The notes: generated by a model from the letters alone, not told the origin. Numbered from the stretch's first letter, positions 35,685 through 48,618 are shown. The stretch: 64,000 bases of DNA from Druceiella hillmani (GCA_039881145.1 JAYKKI010000038.1:4382501-4446500), one strand, 5' to 3'. Numbers and translations are program-made.

Positions 35685-36660
35685 TCACATTCTCCATTTA
35701 AGTGGAAGCACGTTATCTTCCTTCAGGTCTACTAGATTGCTGACCTGTAGCAAAGGCTGCCCACGAAGCCACTTGCTGCGATGCTGCAGTTCCACCGGGT
35801 ACTCGCTTCTCCATCTGAGCCAGAAATGTTGTCTTAATTCTTCAATACACTCATACCTGGTTGGATGCATGGGAATTGGTACTAACGGCAGTGAAGTGAG
35901 AGGTCGACAAATTAAGAACTGAGTTTAGGGAGACAGATCGTTAGGATCGGTTGTTAAGGGAGTAAGTGAACGGGAATTTAGGACAGCATCTATCTGCATG
36001 AACCATGTTTCTAATTCCTCATAGTTCAAATGAATATTGCCCATAATACGCATTAAATGATATTTTGTTGACTTTACGCCCACTTCCCATAAACCACCTA
36101 TTGTAGGGGAATACGGGGGAATAAACAAAAAATTAATGCCTTCTTCTAAAGCGAAAGTGTTTATCGCTGATTCAGAGGACTTAAGAATTCTACCCAATTC
36201 ATTATTTGCTCCCACAAAATTACATCTATTATCGCAATGAATAGTATGAGGTTTACCTCGACATGATATGTATCTATGCAAACACGTAAATAAAAAAACA
36301 TATAAATAAACTAAGGTAACATTTTGATAATTTATTGTTTTTATTTCATCCCTTCTTACTTGATATTTGAAACGGACCTGCAAAGTTAACCCCATATATT
36401 TGAAATTGAAAGATTTGTCTAAGCCTATCAGCTGGTAAGCTGCCCAATAGTTGCTCCATAACCTTAACACATAAACGCATACAAAGTACGTATTGTTTTA
36501 CTACTCTTTGTGCTAGAATTTTACATTTCAAAGGCCAATATTTCTCACGCATAGAACTGAGGATCAATTGTGGACCGGCATGCTTCAGTCGTATGTGTTC
36601 ATGTTCCATTAACAGCTCCCGCGTTATTAGCACCAACTCGAAGCAGGCCATTCCTGGCAA
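35685..36660 (-). pseudogene. BEL/Pao integrase
   Basis: From 36660: an H/C zinc-binding region (EHEHIRLKHAGPQLILSSMR, EKYWPL, CKILAQRVVK, YVLC), then YGVNFAGPFQISSKKG, where the first catalytic Asp is Asn. The core follows: FISCRGKPHTIHCDNRCNFVG-like block at 36290-36220 (SCRGKPHTIHCDNRCNFVGA), then FIPPYSPTIGGLWEVGVKS with the Glu of GLWE, and AVLNSRSLTPLTTDPNDLSP. The C-terminal part at 35870-35685 reads LRQHFWLRWRSEYPVELQHR, SKWL and VDLKEDNVLPLKWRM. A segment of non-homologous sequence separates FAGPF from the CRGKP block, and stops are present. Family: retroviral-type DDE integrase. Confidence 0.88.
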
Positions 36661-36899
36661 TAAACGGTGACAACGGTAATAAAGATGAATTTGAATTTAA
36701 TTTTTTTATATACAAGTAACCTTAATTCCTTTGGAAATAAGTCTCGTTGAACTATTTTAGTTATTTTTAGTTCCTCCTGATGCATCTCATCAACGGACAA
36801 AGGTGCTCTTAATTAAATTTTAATTTGGTTGCAATTATTGACAAATATTTTGTTGTAATACATGATTCTATTTATTTTACATGAGCTCGAATAATTTTC

Positions 36900-37840
36900 T
36901 ATGTTATGTTGGAAGCTAAATCTGCCGGATTCTATGACTATATATATGGCGTTTCAATTCCTTACTAGTGCTCATAAATCTCGCTAATTCTATTATAAAC
37001 AAATGGTTTTAGATCCCTTGGGAGCATCTTTATCTAAGCCAATACTATAAGTGAGTTAGACCACATTCACTTACGTTGAATATTACATCGCAACACATTA
37101 CAAATCCTTGCAACCAAACAGGAACCCAATAACGCATCACATAACTCTAGCGTGGGATAGTTGTCGGTTTAAGTGGGGATACTCATGTTTTTGCATAAAG
37201 TAGTTTTACTGTAGCGTTATTAAAACTATCTAAGGATCTTAAATAAACGCATGCCCCATACGCCTCTTGCGAAGCATCTACGAAGCAGTGAATCTCAATA
37301 AATATAGGTAACATGCAAAGGGCATGTCTACGTACAGAGATAGAATGAAGATAATGAAGATTTTCAAAAATATTACACCATTGTTTTTAAGGGTTTCTGG
37401 CACAGGATCATCCCAATCTAATTTTAGGAGCCATAGTTTTTGTAAAAGTATTTTAAAGGTTATTGTACAAGCATTAAGTAAGCCTGGTGGGTCAAATATC
37501 TCGCATGTATTAGACAAAATTGTTCTCTTTGTATCTCAATACACTTGATTGTTTACGTAAATCTAATGAATGTGATATTGATACATTGGTTTTAGAAATT
37601 GCCTTGCAATTAGTACAAAATTCATGTAATTGAAAACATGCAGATGCGAAATGAAGAAATAAAAACTTTAGTAATGTAATTATATATGTATAACAGGTTT
37701 TCCTGATTGTCAGTTTCCGTTAGCAAATCATTAAAGTAAAAGTCATGCTCGATAATTTCAGAAATGAGTTTATCCTTGATTTCCAAAGCTGTTTTAAAGA
37801 ACGTTAACTTTAAAAAAGGACCGAAGCTGTCCCATACATT
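36900..37840 (-). pseudogene. BEL/Pao reverse transcriptase and RNase H
   Basis: From 37840: WDSFGPFLKLTF, LISEIIEHDFYFNDLLTETD (the active-site block, with Asn in place of the first Asp of the usual V-D-D), then NTCEIFDPPGLLNACTITFK and LLKLDWDDPVPETL at 37517-37400. RNase H begins near 37290 with FVDASQEAYGACVYLRSLDS and continues to TTIPR and VWLQG at about 37110. Frame breaks near 37530 and 37320. The N-terminal half of the RT is not visible. Confidence 0.8.
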
Positions 37841-38310
37841 ACAGTATTTAACTTTGTTCGCCCTCCACAGATTTTGCTAAATTGATTTCATGATTTTTGC
37901 TAAATTTTTTCTTTAAATTAAGAAATCTAGAATTAGTTGTTAAGTAAGAATCGCCTAATGTGTCAGGTGACTACAAATAGAAAATTTACTATTATTCAAT
38001 TGTTTAACGTTATTAATAAAATGCCTTTCGTACATCTCATGCTTGTGAGTAATAGGAATTTAAGAATCAGGCAATTCTTCAAGCTCCCAAAAATGATGAA
38101 GCATTTTATTTATTTCTTTACTGAAATTACAGTGAATAATTTTTGAATCAGTGTCACCGCCGCCTATCGATGCAACCACCAATCAACCAAGTTTTGAATT
38201 TTGTAAGATTGGTAAATTTGGTCCTAACAGTTTTTGTTCAGCACAAATAAGTTTCTAAAATACATCCGCTCCTAACAGAATGTCAATATCAGACAGCTTG
38301 ATCTGCTAGT

Positions 38311-38387
38311 TTAATCGAATTTGGTATTGGCAGTGATGAGAATTGGCAAATGACCTGTTATTTTAAGAACTGCCAAACATTGAACGT

Positions 38388-38470
<83 letters not shown>

Positions 38471-38660
38471 ATCAAAGAACACATGTTAATGCCAATGCTT
38501 ACTGAAACGTTAAGTTTAGAATCATTGATACCTGAAATACAACCTGGTTCCATATCAAGTGGAATAAAGCCCACTTTGTTTTCAAAGTTTTCAGTTATAA
38601 AGGATGACTGGCTGCCTGCATCAAGTAATATAAGGTTTATTATTTAATTTATGGTGAATT
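38311..38660 (-). pseudogene. BEL/Pao aspartic protease with an inserted (AT)n tract
   Basis: From about 38632: LLDAGSQSSFITENFENK, then GFIPLDMEPGCISGINDSKL and VSVSIGI, the retropepsin block with D-A-G as its active-site triad. The (AT)n tract 38390-38463 then interrupts the frame, which resumes as FNVQCLAVLKITGHLPILI. The tract is read through in frame as alternating Tyr-Ile, so the open frame at 38574-38311 looks longer than it should. Confidence 0.8.
38390..38463. repeat. (AT)n microsatellite inside the BEL protease
   Basis: About 74 bp of pure AT. Confidence 0.95.
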
Positions 38661-38839
38661 TTAACTAATGCTGTACCGAGAAATACTTTCTTTATTGTGA
38701 CAAATTGAAGATGTAGCTGATAAACACTATACGGGTATGTTATTTGTATCGTCCGTTGTTTCATGCTTAGTATTGTTTAAATGTATTATGTCTATGTTCA
38801 CATATTAGATAAGATCTGACGAGGTGACATTGTGACGAA

Positions 38840-39270
38840 TTATGCCCCTTTGGAAGACAGTTCAAACGGAAATTTAATTTTGAAACTTACTATTTGTTTT
38901 TTCAGGGTTCAAAACTCTATTATTAATATACCCCACTTGTAGGTTTGACCCAGTGAATTTAAAGAGCGCCAATTTTTTGTAATATGATCTATAGTAAAAT
39001 ATTCACGTTTTAACATTGATTATGTCTTACGCAAATGAGATCCCTAGTAATTCAAAGGATTGAATTACTCTTCCGCTCCACCCTCCGATGAAGATCTTAA
39101 ATAATCAAATTTATTTATTGCCAGAATTGATACGTTTAAATTAATTAATGAATTAAATGTATCTCTGAATTCCAACCGCGTAAGATAAGTACCATGAAAT
39201 TTAGATAATTTAATTTCAGGTAAACGAATGCAAGTTTTTAAACTTTTTTAACACTGCATTTCAAGAGATA
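38840..39270 (-). pseudogene. BEL/Pao gag remnant
   Basis: Fragments only: LNYLNFMV and EIHLIH-type blocks near 39240-39160, matching the start of the conserved gag core (LP-x-F-x-G, then W-x-x-F-x-D-x-F in relatives), and a degenerate cysteine/histidine stretch at about 38880-38780 where the zinc knuckle should be. Heavily decayed. Confidence 0.4.
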
Positions 39271-39739
39271 CGTTTTAAAAACTTTTTTGAACAATAAATA
39301 GATAATAAATTATCGAAAAGCGTTTCAATAGAATCTCATTGCAAAACTTGTTCGTCAACATTAGAATAGGAGATCTGAGATTAAACTGAATTAAATTCTC
39401 CGTATACAGTTGCTATATTAGTAATTTTTCTCACTTTCTTTAAATTTAGTTAATCAACTTTTTATAATACCACGTTTTCTAATTAAATCTGTAAACAATA
39501 AAATAATGAAAGAAAAGGGTACTTCTCTTTTGTTAAACTCTGTTCAGTTGATGAAATTGGCCTCCCCAATTTGGAACTGCAGGATGAAAGCCTTAAAAGC
39601 CAATTTTTAGCACCATAGAGATTTAAACAAGTTTTGAGCTTAGTGTTACTACAACTGTAATCTGTGCTATTAATGCTTCTAGTACATATGTACTATCTAT
39701 TCATGTTCATTCTCAAAAAAAAAAATTACAGGACTCCTA

Positions 39740-40790
39740 ATAAAAGGTTGCAACATTGATATGATGCTACAGGTTCTGATTTCAGTTGGATTAATAAATC
39801 CACACTCTTGAAATTGGAAAATTTTATGAAATCTATTAAACAAAAATGTATTGTATTGGTAATGTTGGATAACTACGAAAGTTACATTATCGGGAAAACA
39901 GATTGGCCTCTGCCATCTCATGTATCTCACAATATGCAACCACTCGATCTGACATTCAGTTCAGGAAAGTTTGTTAAAGTCAGCATACAGTTACGAATGT
40001 GAGTTATGGTTAATAATCCAGGCAAAATAATCATTCAAACGAGGCTACAGAACTCTTTACCAATGCATTCAACGAAACAGCCAATATAAGTAAAGTTATT
40101 GAAGAATTCAGAGCAGCAGGGATTTTCCCAATGAATCCTAGCACGTTTAGAGAACATAAATTATTTCAATGACAATCAGTTGCAGTATTCTTTGGCTCCA
40201 GAATACGTCTTTGACAAATTATTCGTAGATATTAATCAGTCAAAAAGCAATTCTCCTTCGATTCCTGAAGTTGAAAATATCACATCCATTCATCCTCTTG
40301 ATCGGTCTGAAAAAAAATCCCCTTGAATGCAGAAATAGTGAAGTCAATGTTGATCCCGTTGCAGATACAACTGCTACATCTTGTGCATGTCCAAAACGTT
40401 CATGTAATTAATTTGCCTACTTGTAAAAAAAAGACAGCGAGGTCAAAACAAAAGAGAAAATATTTGCCATCTTCTCTAATACGTTTGTAAAATGATGAGA
40501 CATTTAAACAATTAAAACAGTTAAATGGTTATGGGATAAAAATAAAAAATCAATTACTGAAATTAAAGAAGACAAAATAATAATTTGATAGTATTATAAG
40601 ACTAACAAAAAAGCAATCATAAAGCTGTCTTCTAAAAAAAGGAAAAAGGTGTCAGAAAATTAAAGTGTTTTGAAGAAACTGACAATAATATTGACTATTA
40701 TTGGATTGAATTTTGTGCAAAAAAAGACTACACTGGAGCAAGTTACATATAATGCATATGTAACAGGCCCATGAAAAATGTAAAAGTGGT
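39740..40790 (+). pseudogene. pogo-like (DDE_1) transposase pseudogene 1
   Basis: Reads CIVLVMLDNYESYIIGKTDW, then LPSHVSHNMQPLDLTFSSGK and, after a frame break, NEATELFTNAFNETANISKV, IEEFRAAGIFPMNPSTFREH. LLDN-[HY]-x-SH, then P-P-H-x-SH-x-x-QPLD, then GF-R-x-x-GI-x-P-x-NP-x-x-F is the second half of the DDE_1 catalytic domain and the tail of pogo/Tigger-type transposases. A lysine-rich tail follows (40420-40660), and a weak cysteine/tryptophan block (YWIEFCAKKDYTGASYI) near 40690-40750 may be the C-terminal zinc motif. The DNA-binding N-terminus and first Asp are missing. Confidence 0.7.
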
Positions 40791-41779
40791 GAGTTTAGCC
40801 AGAGTTGCACATGTGATCTATATCAATTTAAATAATAATAGATCTATGAAAAATAATTGATATAAGTTCCTAATTACCCCATGCCGTTTGTATTTTCTCC
40901 ACTGTCTATTACCCCGACTTTCTCGACTGTCAATTACCCCATATGGTGTTAGATATATGGTATTATGATACAAAAAGTAATGATTTTGTGTTCTTTTATA
41001 TTTTAATAAAAAGATTATTTGTATAAGAATTTTGTTTTGTAAACCTTAAAAGTAGATTGTTCAAATTTATTTTGTAGGTAAATTCTATTTAATGTGGACC
41101 TTTGTTTGATCGCTTTTTTTTTAAGCTTTTAACGTTAGATGTTGGCAATTACCCAACCCTACTACTCTCTCCTATATCTTTTACAGGTGTAAAATCTTGA
41201 AATAATTAAAAAGCATGATATTACTGTAGGTAAGAGGCCCAAAGTGGGCACCCTGCTTAAAGCGAGCACCTCCCATAAAACTATTGTTCTAAAAATTGCG
41301 TTCCTGCAGTATGTGGATATTCCCCATACACTACCAAGTTGCGGCAGTCGTCCAGTCCACCAGAAATCGAGTGTACGGCTTCCATAAAATCAAGATTCCA
41401 AAAAATTAAGATTTGTATGTTGGGTGTGTTTTGTCTATTTTTGAGTATTTTGTATAAATATGGAAATATTATTTTGAATAAATTTGATCGTATTCGTTTC
41501 CATACATCACATTTAGGTTTGATGAGCACAGGCAAATGATGAAAAAACAAAGCAGGCAAAGCAAAGTAAGCACATCGTTGCTATACACTCTATGCCTGTG
41601 TTAAATAAAATTTTGATTTCATTTGAATCATATACTCAAAAATTGTTATCTTACAAAAAGAAAAATACAAGATTTTTTAGAATTATATATTTTTAAATTA
41701 TTTACACTTTTATCGTAAGTAGGGACGTTACAAACGGCATGCATGAAAATTACAACTCATCCATAATGGTTTTGTCTTT

Positions 41780-43765
41780 CTATATAGATGAAAGTACCAT
41801 GAAGAAAGCAATACAGGAGGTTCCAAATTTAGAAACAAGGACAACTTTACAGACGCATCTTAGATCAGGATCTTGCATTTTAAAAACTTGAATGATTCAC
41901 TGCTGTCTCCACTCTTGAACAAGAATTAAAATTATGTATTTAAATTAACGATACATTTTATGGATTAGAGAAAAAAAATTTCTCTCTTCTTTTAGTGTGC
42001 TGAAAAAGCCATATCCTCCATCCATTGAAGAATGGTACTGCTGGAACAGATTGGTATAAGAGGTTCGTTGGATATTATCATAATTTAATCTTGAAGATAC
42101 CTGAGCCAACATTGGATTACCCAAGTTAGAGGATTTAATTAACCTGGAGTTTATGAATTTTTTAGTCTATCAGAGACACAAATTGAAAAGTATGGGTGGC
42201 ATGGATATGCTACTCGTCTATATAACATGAATAAAAGTTTGGATGAACGTCTTCTGACAAGCCACCACGAGTCCTGATGAAAGTTAGAAAATGGCAAGTT
42301 GGTCTAATTGCTAGCAGGGAACAAGGAATGACAACAACAGTGATTTGTTTTAGTAATGCTGGCAGATCATTTATACAAACCTTCATGATTTTCAGTGGAA
42401 AACTATAAACTCTCCCCCTTAAAATGGAGCATCACCAGACACACAAGGAACCTATATTTACTGACAATGGTTAGGTTAATGTCAACGCGTTTTTGGAATG
42501 TCTGGATTCTTTGTTGAAAGTCTCCTTCCAATTTTAGACAAAAAAGTTATTCTTTTACTCGATAATCATGAATCCTAGAAATATTTGCCAGATTCGGAAT
42601 TTGCCTCTCCAAATAATGTCATTTTTTATTTCTTTGGCGCCTCATTCGCCTCGCGCAATCCTTAAATTAGTCCATCTATGAGCAGTTGAAAACATATTTT
42701 GAACAGTCTCAAACATTATCAAAAATGATATCCCGAATTTGTTTTTTCGCCCATAATACAGTAATGACTTTGAAAAGACTGGTCTTTATTTCCCTGCCAG
42801 ATGATTTTTATTCTTATTTTTTACTAGAAACCGCCACAGAAAAACCATTTATCAACACAGAATAACAACTTGAAAAACCTTTACAACCAGATAAAGCTAA
42901 CCTTGACACAGTATAGACACCTTGTAACGTTTGAGTAAATAATACGATTGTATTATCTGCTCAAACTACAATTTCACCTTGATATTCAGAAATACTCGTA
43001 GTAGCTGCTGTTCTCTCAAATAAAACACTTGCTACTATATGCAACACAATCTCGATTTGCGACTCTTCTCCAACCAATAAAATTATTTCCACTCCTGATT
43101 GCTTCTATTTTATCATCATCAATCATTGCAATGGGATCTAAGTTGCCTCCTTTTTTTCTATATATAAACATAGTAACTCACAAGACAGTCTTACATATAG
43201 CAATACTTGAATATGCAACGAAATCCAATCAACTTGCACTTTTGGTTGGTACAGTAGAAACTGGCATTGCAATGGATATCAGTGTGTATCCAAGGATTAG
43301 AATATCTACTCTTAACCTGTACCTAAGTCGTTTGACGGTTAGATTACTACCGAAAGTAGTTCCAAATGTAATTGCCTATCATAGGGGACTCAAAAATTTG
43401 AGATTTAAACTCCAATCAAAGATTTAAACTCCAATCAAAGAGAATAATAATACATTGATATCTAAAAAACCTGTAAAGAACATCTGAAAAAAAAAACCAT
43501 CAAAAGTAAAGGAAAATCTAAAGCAAAAAGAGACTAAATCTATAAACAAGGGTAATAATTGTGTGTTATATGCAAGGAGCCTTATATAACCCCCACCCCC
43601 TCCTTATTGAGGATTGGATTTGATGTGATGGTTTTAAAATGTGGGGTCCTCTATCGAGGATTGGATTTGATGCGATGGTTTTCAAATGTAGCATTTTTCT
43701 GCAATTATTGCGAAGAAAGGAGAATGCTAAGAAAAAACGAGCGTCGATTAAAACTATTTGTATAA
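41780..43765 (+). pseudogene. pogo-like (DDE_1) transposase pseudogene 2, longer copy
   Basis: In order: STMKKAIQEVPN and TTLQTHLRSGSC (N-terminal helix-turn-helix), KNGTAGTDWYKRFVGYYHNL (CENP-B-like DNA-binding part), YNMNKS (the YNMDE catalytic block, D changed to N), SREQGMTTTVICFSNAGRSF, IFTDNG, and VILLLDNHES followed by TAG, then KYLPDSEFASPNNVIF. A C-terminal cysteine cluster at 43559-43765 (CVICKEPY, then FFCNYCEER) looks like the zinc motif at the end of some pogo-type proteins and contains an internal 47-bp duplication. Stops and frameshifts throughout. A possible outer end with GGCCCAAAGTGGGCACC lies near 41235, unproven. Confidence 0.75.
43609..43700 (+). repeat. 47-bp tandem duplication in the pogo tail
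   Basis: GAGGATTGGATTTGATG starts at 43609 and again at 43656, in the cysteine cluster. Confidence 0.9.
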
Positions 43766-43769
43766 GGTT

Positions 43770-45220
43770 TGGTAGGTTATGATACATACAATAAAAAAGT
43801 AAAATTATTTTTTTTATAAACCATAGGAAAATCGTAATAACTGAAGTGGTGAAACACCTATACCCTTTGAGAAAATTATGATTAACGCTGGTGCTTCCAC
43901 AAAAAACTACAGTGGTGAGAAGTAAATTCATCATTATTACATTTATATCATATGAAAGAAAAAGGGTGCAAGTGACTGAAAAGGAAAGGGATAGAGAACG
44001 AAGGAGAGGAATATACTCCGAGCGCAGCACAAGCGATGCGGCATTTGGCAATCTTAAGCCTTAGTAAATGTTCATTATGACCTAATGTTTACCTATACAT
44101 TGTTATATTTCTTATTAATGTTAGCTTTCCATGTCAGATTCTGATTTTTATTGCGAGTAAACATTGTGGAGAATAACCACTGTTATATAAATTATGGCTG
44201 CGTCATTCAAAGATGACAGCTCCATGTTTTTTATTACTTTTTAGAGACGCATAGAGAATTTATGAAGGATCTATTTTGCACTATAGAACCACTGCAAGAG
44301 GATCAGCTTGCAAAAGAATGCCAAATTATCTCCTAACAAAATCCAAGATTTTGTTGGGAAATAAACCCATTCTTAATTTTAGTCACATGTGCTCTAGCTG
44401 GTGAAGTTTCTAATGACGTTGTGGGTTTCTCTACTCATATGTACTGAGTGTAGCAGCATTGAATGATATGCAATAAATATATAACAAAGAAAGGCCACAT
44501 GTTTACAAAAGTTGCAATATTCCTGGAAGCTCAAGCATTAATTCCATACAATGTGAGAACCTTTGTAATTATTTGGTAATCTCTAATAAACTAATAAACA
44601 TTGGTCCGCGCACCTAAACTGTAATTTGTTTTGGATAGTATGATACTTTGTTACTCATACAGAGATGAAAATAATATTTCAACTCTTATGGAAAACTAAT
44701 CAAGTTAAAGTAACAGGTCTAACATATGGAGTCTTATCTGCAGATGCGAGTGAAGAGTTACTCGCAATACATGGCCTAAAAGTTTCAATAATTATATCAA
44801 CATGATTTTATTATTGATATTATTTACAAATAAGTCAAATACCTATTTAAAACTCCATTTAGTAGTTATAGATTCGATTTGATAGTTTGAAAACCATCCG
44901 TTCTTTATGCTGGTGACATATTAACCATTCAATATCTCGAAATCCAACTGTGGTTTTATATCTATCGTGGGTTCCACCAGCCCCATCAGTTAATATATTT
45001 GAATTGATACACGCTCCTGACATCTCTAGAAGATGCATATTTGATAAGTATAATAACTGCAACTTCATCAAGTACCTATTTCCTCAGTTACCATCTATTA
45101 TATATATATACTAAAGCTTACACGCATCGATCAACATAACTTGTTGAGAAAGCGATTTTGGTTGCAAAAATATACATAATACAGTAGAAATTTAAGAATG
45201 AACCCTAGAACAACAAGCTA
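43770..45220. other. AT-rich, no clear gene
   Basis: 44340-44800 may be the decayed N-terminal part of the transposase that follows, but I cannot support it. The minus-strand frames at 43566-44051 and 44859-45071 show no domain. Confidence 0.4.
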
Positions 45221-45224
45221 AAAT

Positions 45225-46490
45225 TGATTTTTAAAACGTGATTGAAATGGCTGCAGATGGTCCATATTTTTGGACTGGCTTTAATTGTTTTCATTTTAAC
45301 ACTATTCTAAAACAAACACTATCACGACATAAAAGGTCTAAATTTCCTTACACTAATTTAGTTGTATGCTTATGTAAAATATTGAGTGGTATACCTTACA
45401 CAAGACTGACATTTTCTTTTGATTTTACTATATACACCCTAGAAAGAAGGTAAAACCAGCTTGGAAATGTCTCTTAAACAATTTTATTCCAAGACATTTA
45501 GGGATGGATGATATGAACCGAAATGAGATCAAAGAAAGAAATAGAGCCATACCAAATTTCATATTTGGAACAGATGAAAGATCAAAGGCTTATTACTATT
45601 TGTGATAGTATCCACCTAAATATACACAAAACTTTGAGCTGTTTATTTCAAAAATTGAGCTACAGTTTAGACAATTTATACATCTTTAAAGTCTTTTATG
45701 TTATGATCACGGATATATCGTAGACTTAATAGGCGCATATGCTATTACAGCATCAGATGCAATAATTACGTATTTAATATTAAAATATCATCACAATTCC
45801 CTAGAAGAAAAACCTATCATTTCAATACCCCGGAAGAAAGACATTTTGAGGTAAAAGTGACTTTTTATTTCGGACCACAGATTTTGTGAGGCTTTCTCAG
45901 AATTAAAATCTTGTGAACATGTTGAATACATGATGATAGTCTGGATAAATATTTGATATAAGTAAACACGTTCAATTCAAAACCTATATAATCAAAGACG
46001 TACTCTTAAGTGGACGCATAAAATGGACTAAAATTTTTGCAAATTACGCGCATGAACTAACAACAGATTCATTAGTTTTTCAGTCTCTGAAATAGACAGA
46101 CAGAAGATACGATGGGTCTGAATTGGTTGTACCTACATTATAAACTTACAATTTAGTTTTGCCAAACATCCATTCCTGAATGAGAAGTTATGTGTAATAA
46201 TAGTCCGACATAGTCTCATTACATGTTAAAAAATTTAAATATAATTAGTATACATCTCATTTATATTACTCAAACAGTGCATATTTATTTGTGCTGTATC
46301 AACAGATTGAGTCACTTGTTTTAAGACAAAATCACTTAATTAATTATAACCATCCGCAAGCAATTGATGAAGAAAATTAAATCAACTGTTACAGTTATAT
46401 ACAATTTAGGAATTGATGTAGAAAACATAAATTATTTTAGCATACTTAAATCAATATCTTTACCTTATAAACTGGTGATTTAATGAAAGT
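45225..46490 (+). pseudogene. DDE transposase pseudogene (DDE_Tnp_4-like, arthropod type)
   Basis: Reads RSKFPYTNLVVCLCKILSGI, PYTRLTFSFDF (helix-turn-helix region), then FIPRHLGMDDMNRNEIKERN, RAIPNFIFGTDERSK, the catalytic-core start ITICDSIHLNIHKTLSC (CD-x-x-x-I matches the usual CD-[GA]-T-Y), LFQKLSYSLD, YIVDLIGAYAITASDAIITY (second Asp in SDA), and beyond 45840 only scattered matches. Several stops and frameshifts; the third acidic residue is not seen. I recall this arrangement from uncharacterised arthropod transposases with a DDE endonuclease and an HTH; exact subfamily unknown. Confidence 0.6.
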
Positions 46491-46499
46491 GCGATGAAA

Positions 46500-47390
46500 A
46501 TATGATATTAAAAAAAACACCATCAACTAAGTCTCAAAGTGTACTACCATACAAAAAATGGGCTTTAATGTCTTTTCCAACATTTTTAGATATCCACAGC
46601 GAATATCATGTTTACTTCATCTCAAAATCTTCGACAAATTAAGATTAAAAATTTATTTAATATTGACGAATATATTTTAATTTTCATACTATTTATACGA
46701 AACTAGAAATGTATATATATGTTTTTCAAAATTAAACTTCTAAACATTCTTATAAAATAAGTCTACAATTATTACATTATTTTCCAGTTATAAATTGTGT
46801 TTTGGCAAAACCATTAAATGTATCATAATCAGTCACTGCATATGAAAGCACTAGTGCTTAAAGCATATTTAGTGCGCAATATGTATACAAAAACAATCAT
46901 GGTTGCATTTCGGCTCCTGATTATCTCTCATTATTTGGAATAATCTGTGGAAAATTTTTATTATAAAAGAATTGCCCTACTGAGCGTTTTTTTTCTGAGA
47001 CTAAATGTGGTAGGTTGCAAACATCATCGCCATCTGTTTAAATGAACGCCTCAGTGAAATAAATCAAATAAAGTAGATGTATAATTTTGAATATTCAAAC
47101 ACCCTGCTGGGTACCTAACCTGGGGTCCTTTAGTCGGATGCTAGAATTTTAGCCAATGTTCTACAAGGCATGTTATTGGTTTTTAAAAATAAATATATAC
47201 ACCTTTAAAAATAATCATAGAAAATATACATTCAAATAAGAGCTAAATGCCACAGATTTTTTTTAATAATAGCTAAACTATTATTAAAAAAAATCTGTGT
47301 CATATTGTGTATTGAAAACCTGTGTTCTACATTGCAAAATAATACTTCTATGAAAATAAAATAACATGTTAAGTGTTTTTTTTACTATCC
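46500..47390. other. AT-rich intergenic with a 22-bp hairpin
   Basis: No gene recognised; see the hairpin at 47251-47299. Confidence 0.5.
47251..47299. repeat. Perfect 22-bp inverted repeat
   Basis: Arms 47251-47272 and 47278-47299, loop CTAAA. On one strand the arm ends in a run of T. Confidence 0.95.
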
Positions 47391-47392
47391 TC

Positions 47393-48528
47393 ATGCCACA
47401 TGTTCTTTATAGTTTAAGTATTATAAACATTGTTCTTTTTTCTTTAAATTTCATGATCCATATGAGTAAAGTAAAAGTATAACAATATCAAAATTATTTG
47501 GCATGGTACTTTATTAACTTATTATTACAGTATAATGTTTATTAAGTCAGTCAATGACTATTCACAATACAATTCTGAATAGTCATTGACTGATAGAATA
47601 TAATAATATATTTATGCCAATCATACTTTAACAATCAACTTGATTTGATTACAAACATTCTCTTATGGAATAGAATGGACATATAATAATTTAAGTGTAC
47701 ACATCGCTGTCATTAAACTTTGTACAAATAAAAATATTACTTTTTGCCCTTACACTTATACTTTTAGTATTACTTAATACATTTTTGAAAAAGTATAGAA
47801 GATTTCTCAATTCTAGTATAATAACTATAGTTTTCCTGTAATCTTCTGTTAAGATTGTAACAAACAAATGAGTGATCTTAAAAGAGTTTTGTTTTGGCTT
47901 TCTAGATATGGACCCCCAAAAATTAATAAAAACTGAAACAGGTATGTTATTTAGTAAATAATTACCAGAATGTGAGCCATTTACCGCCCAGCCATAAGAA
48001 CCCGCAAGTAATTACTACCCTCTCCTATGTCAACTAGGATACTGATTCTAACGCCTTTTATGTAGGATAGGAACAAAAATGCAAGGCAGTTGTATAGACG
48101 CTTAAGTGTCATGCATTTTCCTAATTATTTGCAAATGAACTCATAATGCACCTACTCTTGGATTAATATAGCTTTTGGTGAATCGCTTTCATTTTATTTA
48201 GTGACAGTGTATAATACAAAACTAACTTGAACAAGACTTAGATCAAAACTAACTTGAATGTTTCTATAATTGAGGATGATACATAATTGCAGAATTTAGA
48301 TGCCGCATATACTCTGTTACAGGTGCTCCAAAATGTGACGCTAATAAAGATTATAAGTGTCACTACAACTGTCCACCAAAATTATGCTACTTAACATATG
48401 AACAATTTATTTGTCTACGAAACCGACAATATCATTTTAAGTATGACTGTAAAGAAGGTTTTTTAAAGAATAAAGCAAATAAATGCTCCACTGCCCAACA
48501 GATCATTAACTTTTTTCCAGATCATTAA
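47393..48528 (+). CDS. Secreted TIL-like cysteine-rich protein gene, three exons
   Basis: Exon 1, 47393-47465: MPHVLYSLSIINIVLFSLNF then MIHM, a signal peptide of 24 codons plus 1 nt, donor A|GTAAAG. Exon 2, 47906-47941: acceptor TTTCTAG, 36 nt, MDPQKLIKTET, donor G|GTATGT. Exon 3, 48323-48528: acceptor CTGTTACAG, GAPKCDANKDYKCHYNCPPK, LCYLTYEQFICLRN, DCKEGFLKNKANKCS, ending FFPDH-TAA. All junctions are phase 1; predicted length 104 residues. The C-x5-Y-x-C-x3-C-PP-x-x-C layout and the C-x-EGF-x-x-x-x-x-x-KC end are TIL-like, but cysteines 6 and 7 are missing, so one or two of the five usual disulfides cannot form. Exon 3 is well supported; exons 1 and 2 rest on splice sites and phase. Confidence 0.55.
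47547..47593. repeat. 17-bp inverted repeat in intron 1
   Basis: TCAGTCAATGACTATTC at 47547-47563 and its exact complement at 47577-47593. Confidence 0.9.
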
Positions 48529-48615
48529 ACTTTGTGATAAATTAATAATGCATTTACTATTATTTCATTATATAAAAGAAGAAACCTATAAAAATCAACA
48601 GATAGAGGTTTGAAG

Positions 48616-48618
<3 letters not shown>

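Larger units (their letters stand above)
35270..39380 (-). mobile_element. BEL/Pao LTR retrotransposon, decayed, 5' end lost
   Basis: On the minus strand the order is gag remnant (about 39270-38840), protease (38660-38311), RT and RNase H (37840-36900), integrase (36660-35685), a purine tract (35566-35554) and an LTR start at 35553. That order, with protease inside pol and the integrase last, is BEL/Pao. No 5' LTR was found before 39740, where a pogo-like relic begins. All domains carry stops or frameshifts and several catalytic residues are changed, so it cannot move. Confidence 0.85.

Noticed and set aside
43029..43427. 132-codon frame
   Set aside because: It overlaps the low-complexity tail region of pogo copy 2 in another frame and has no domain.
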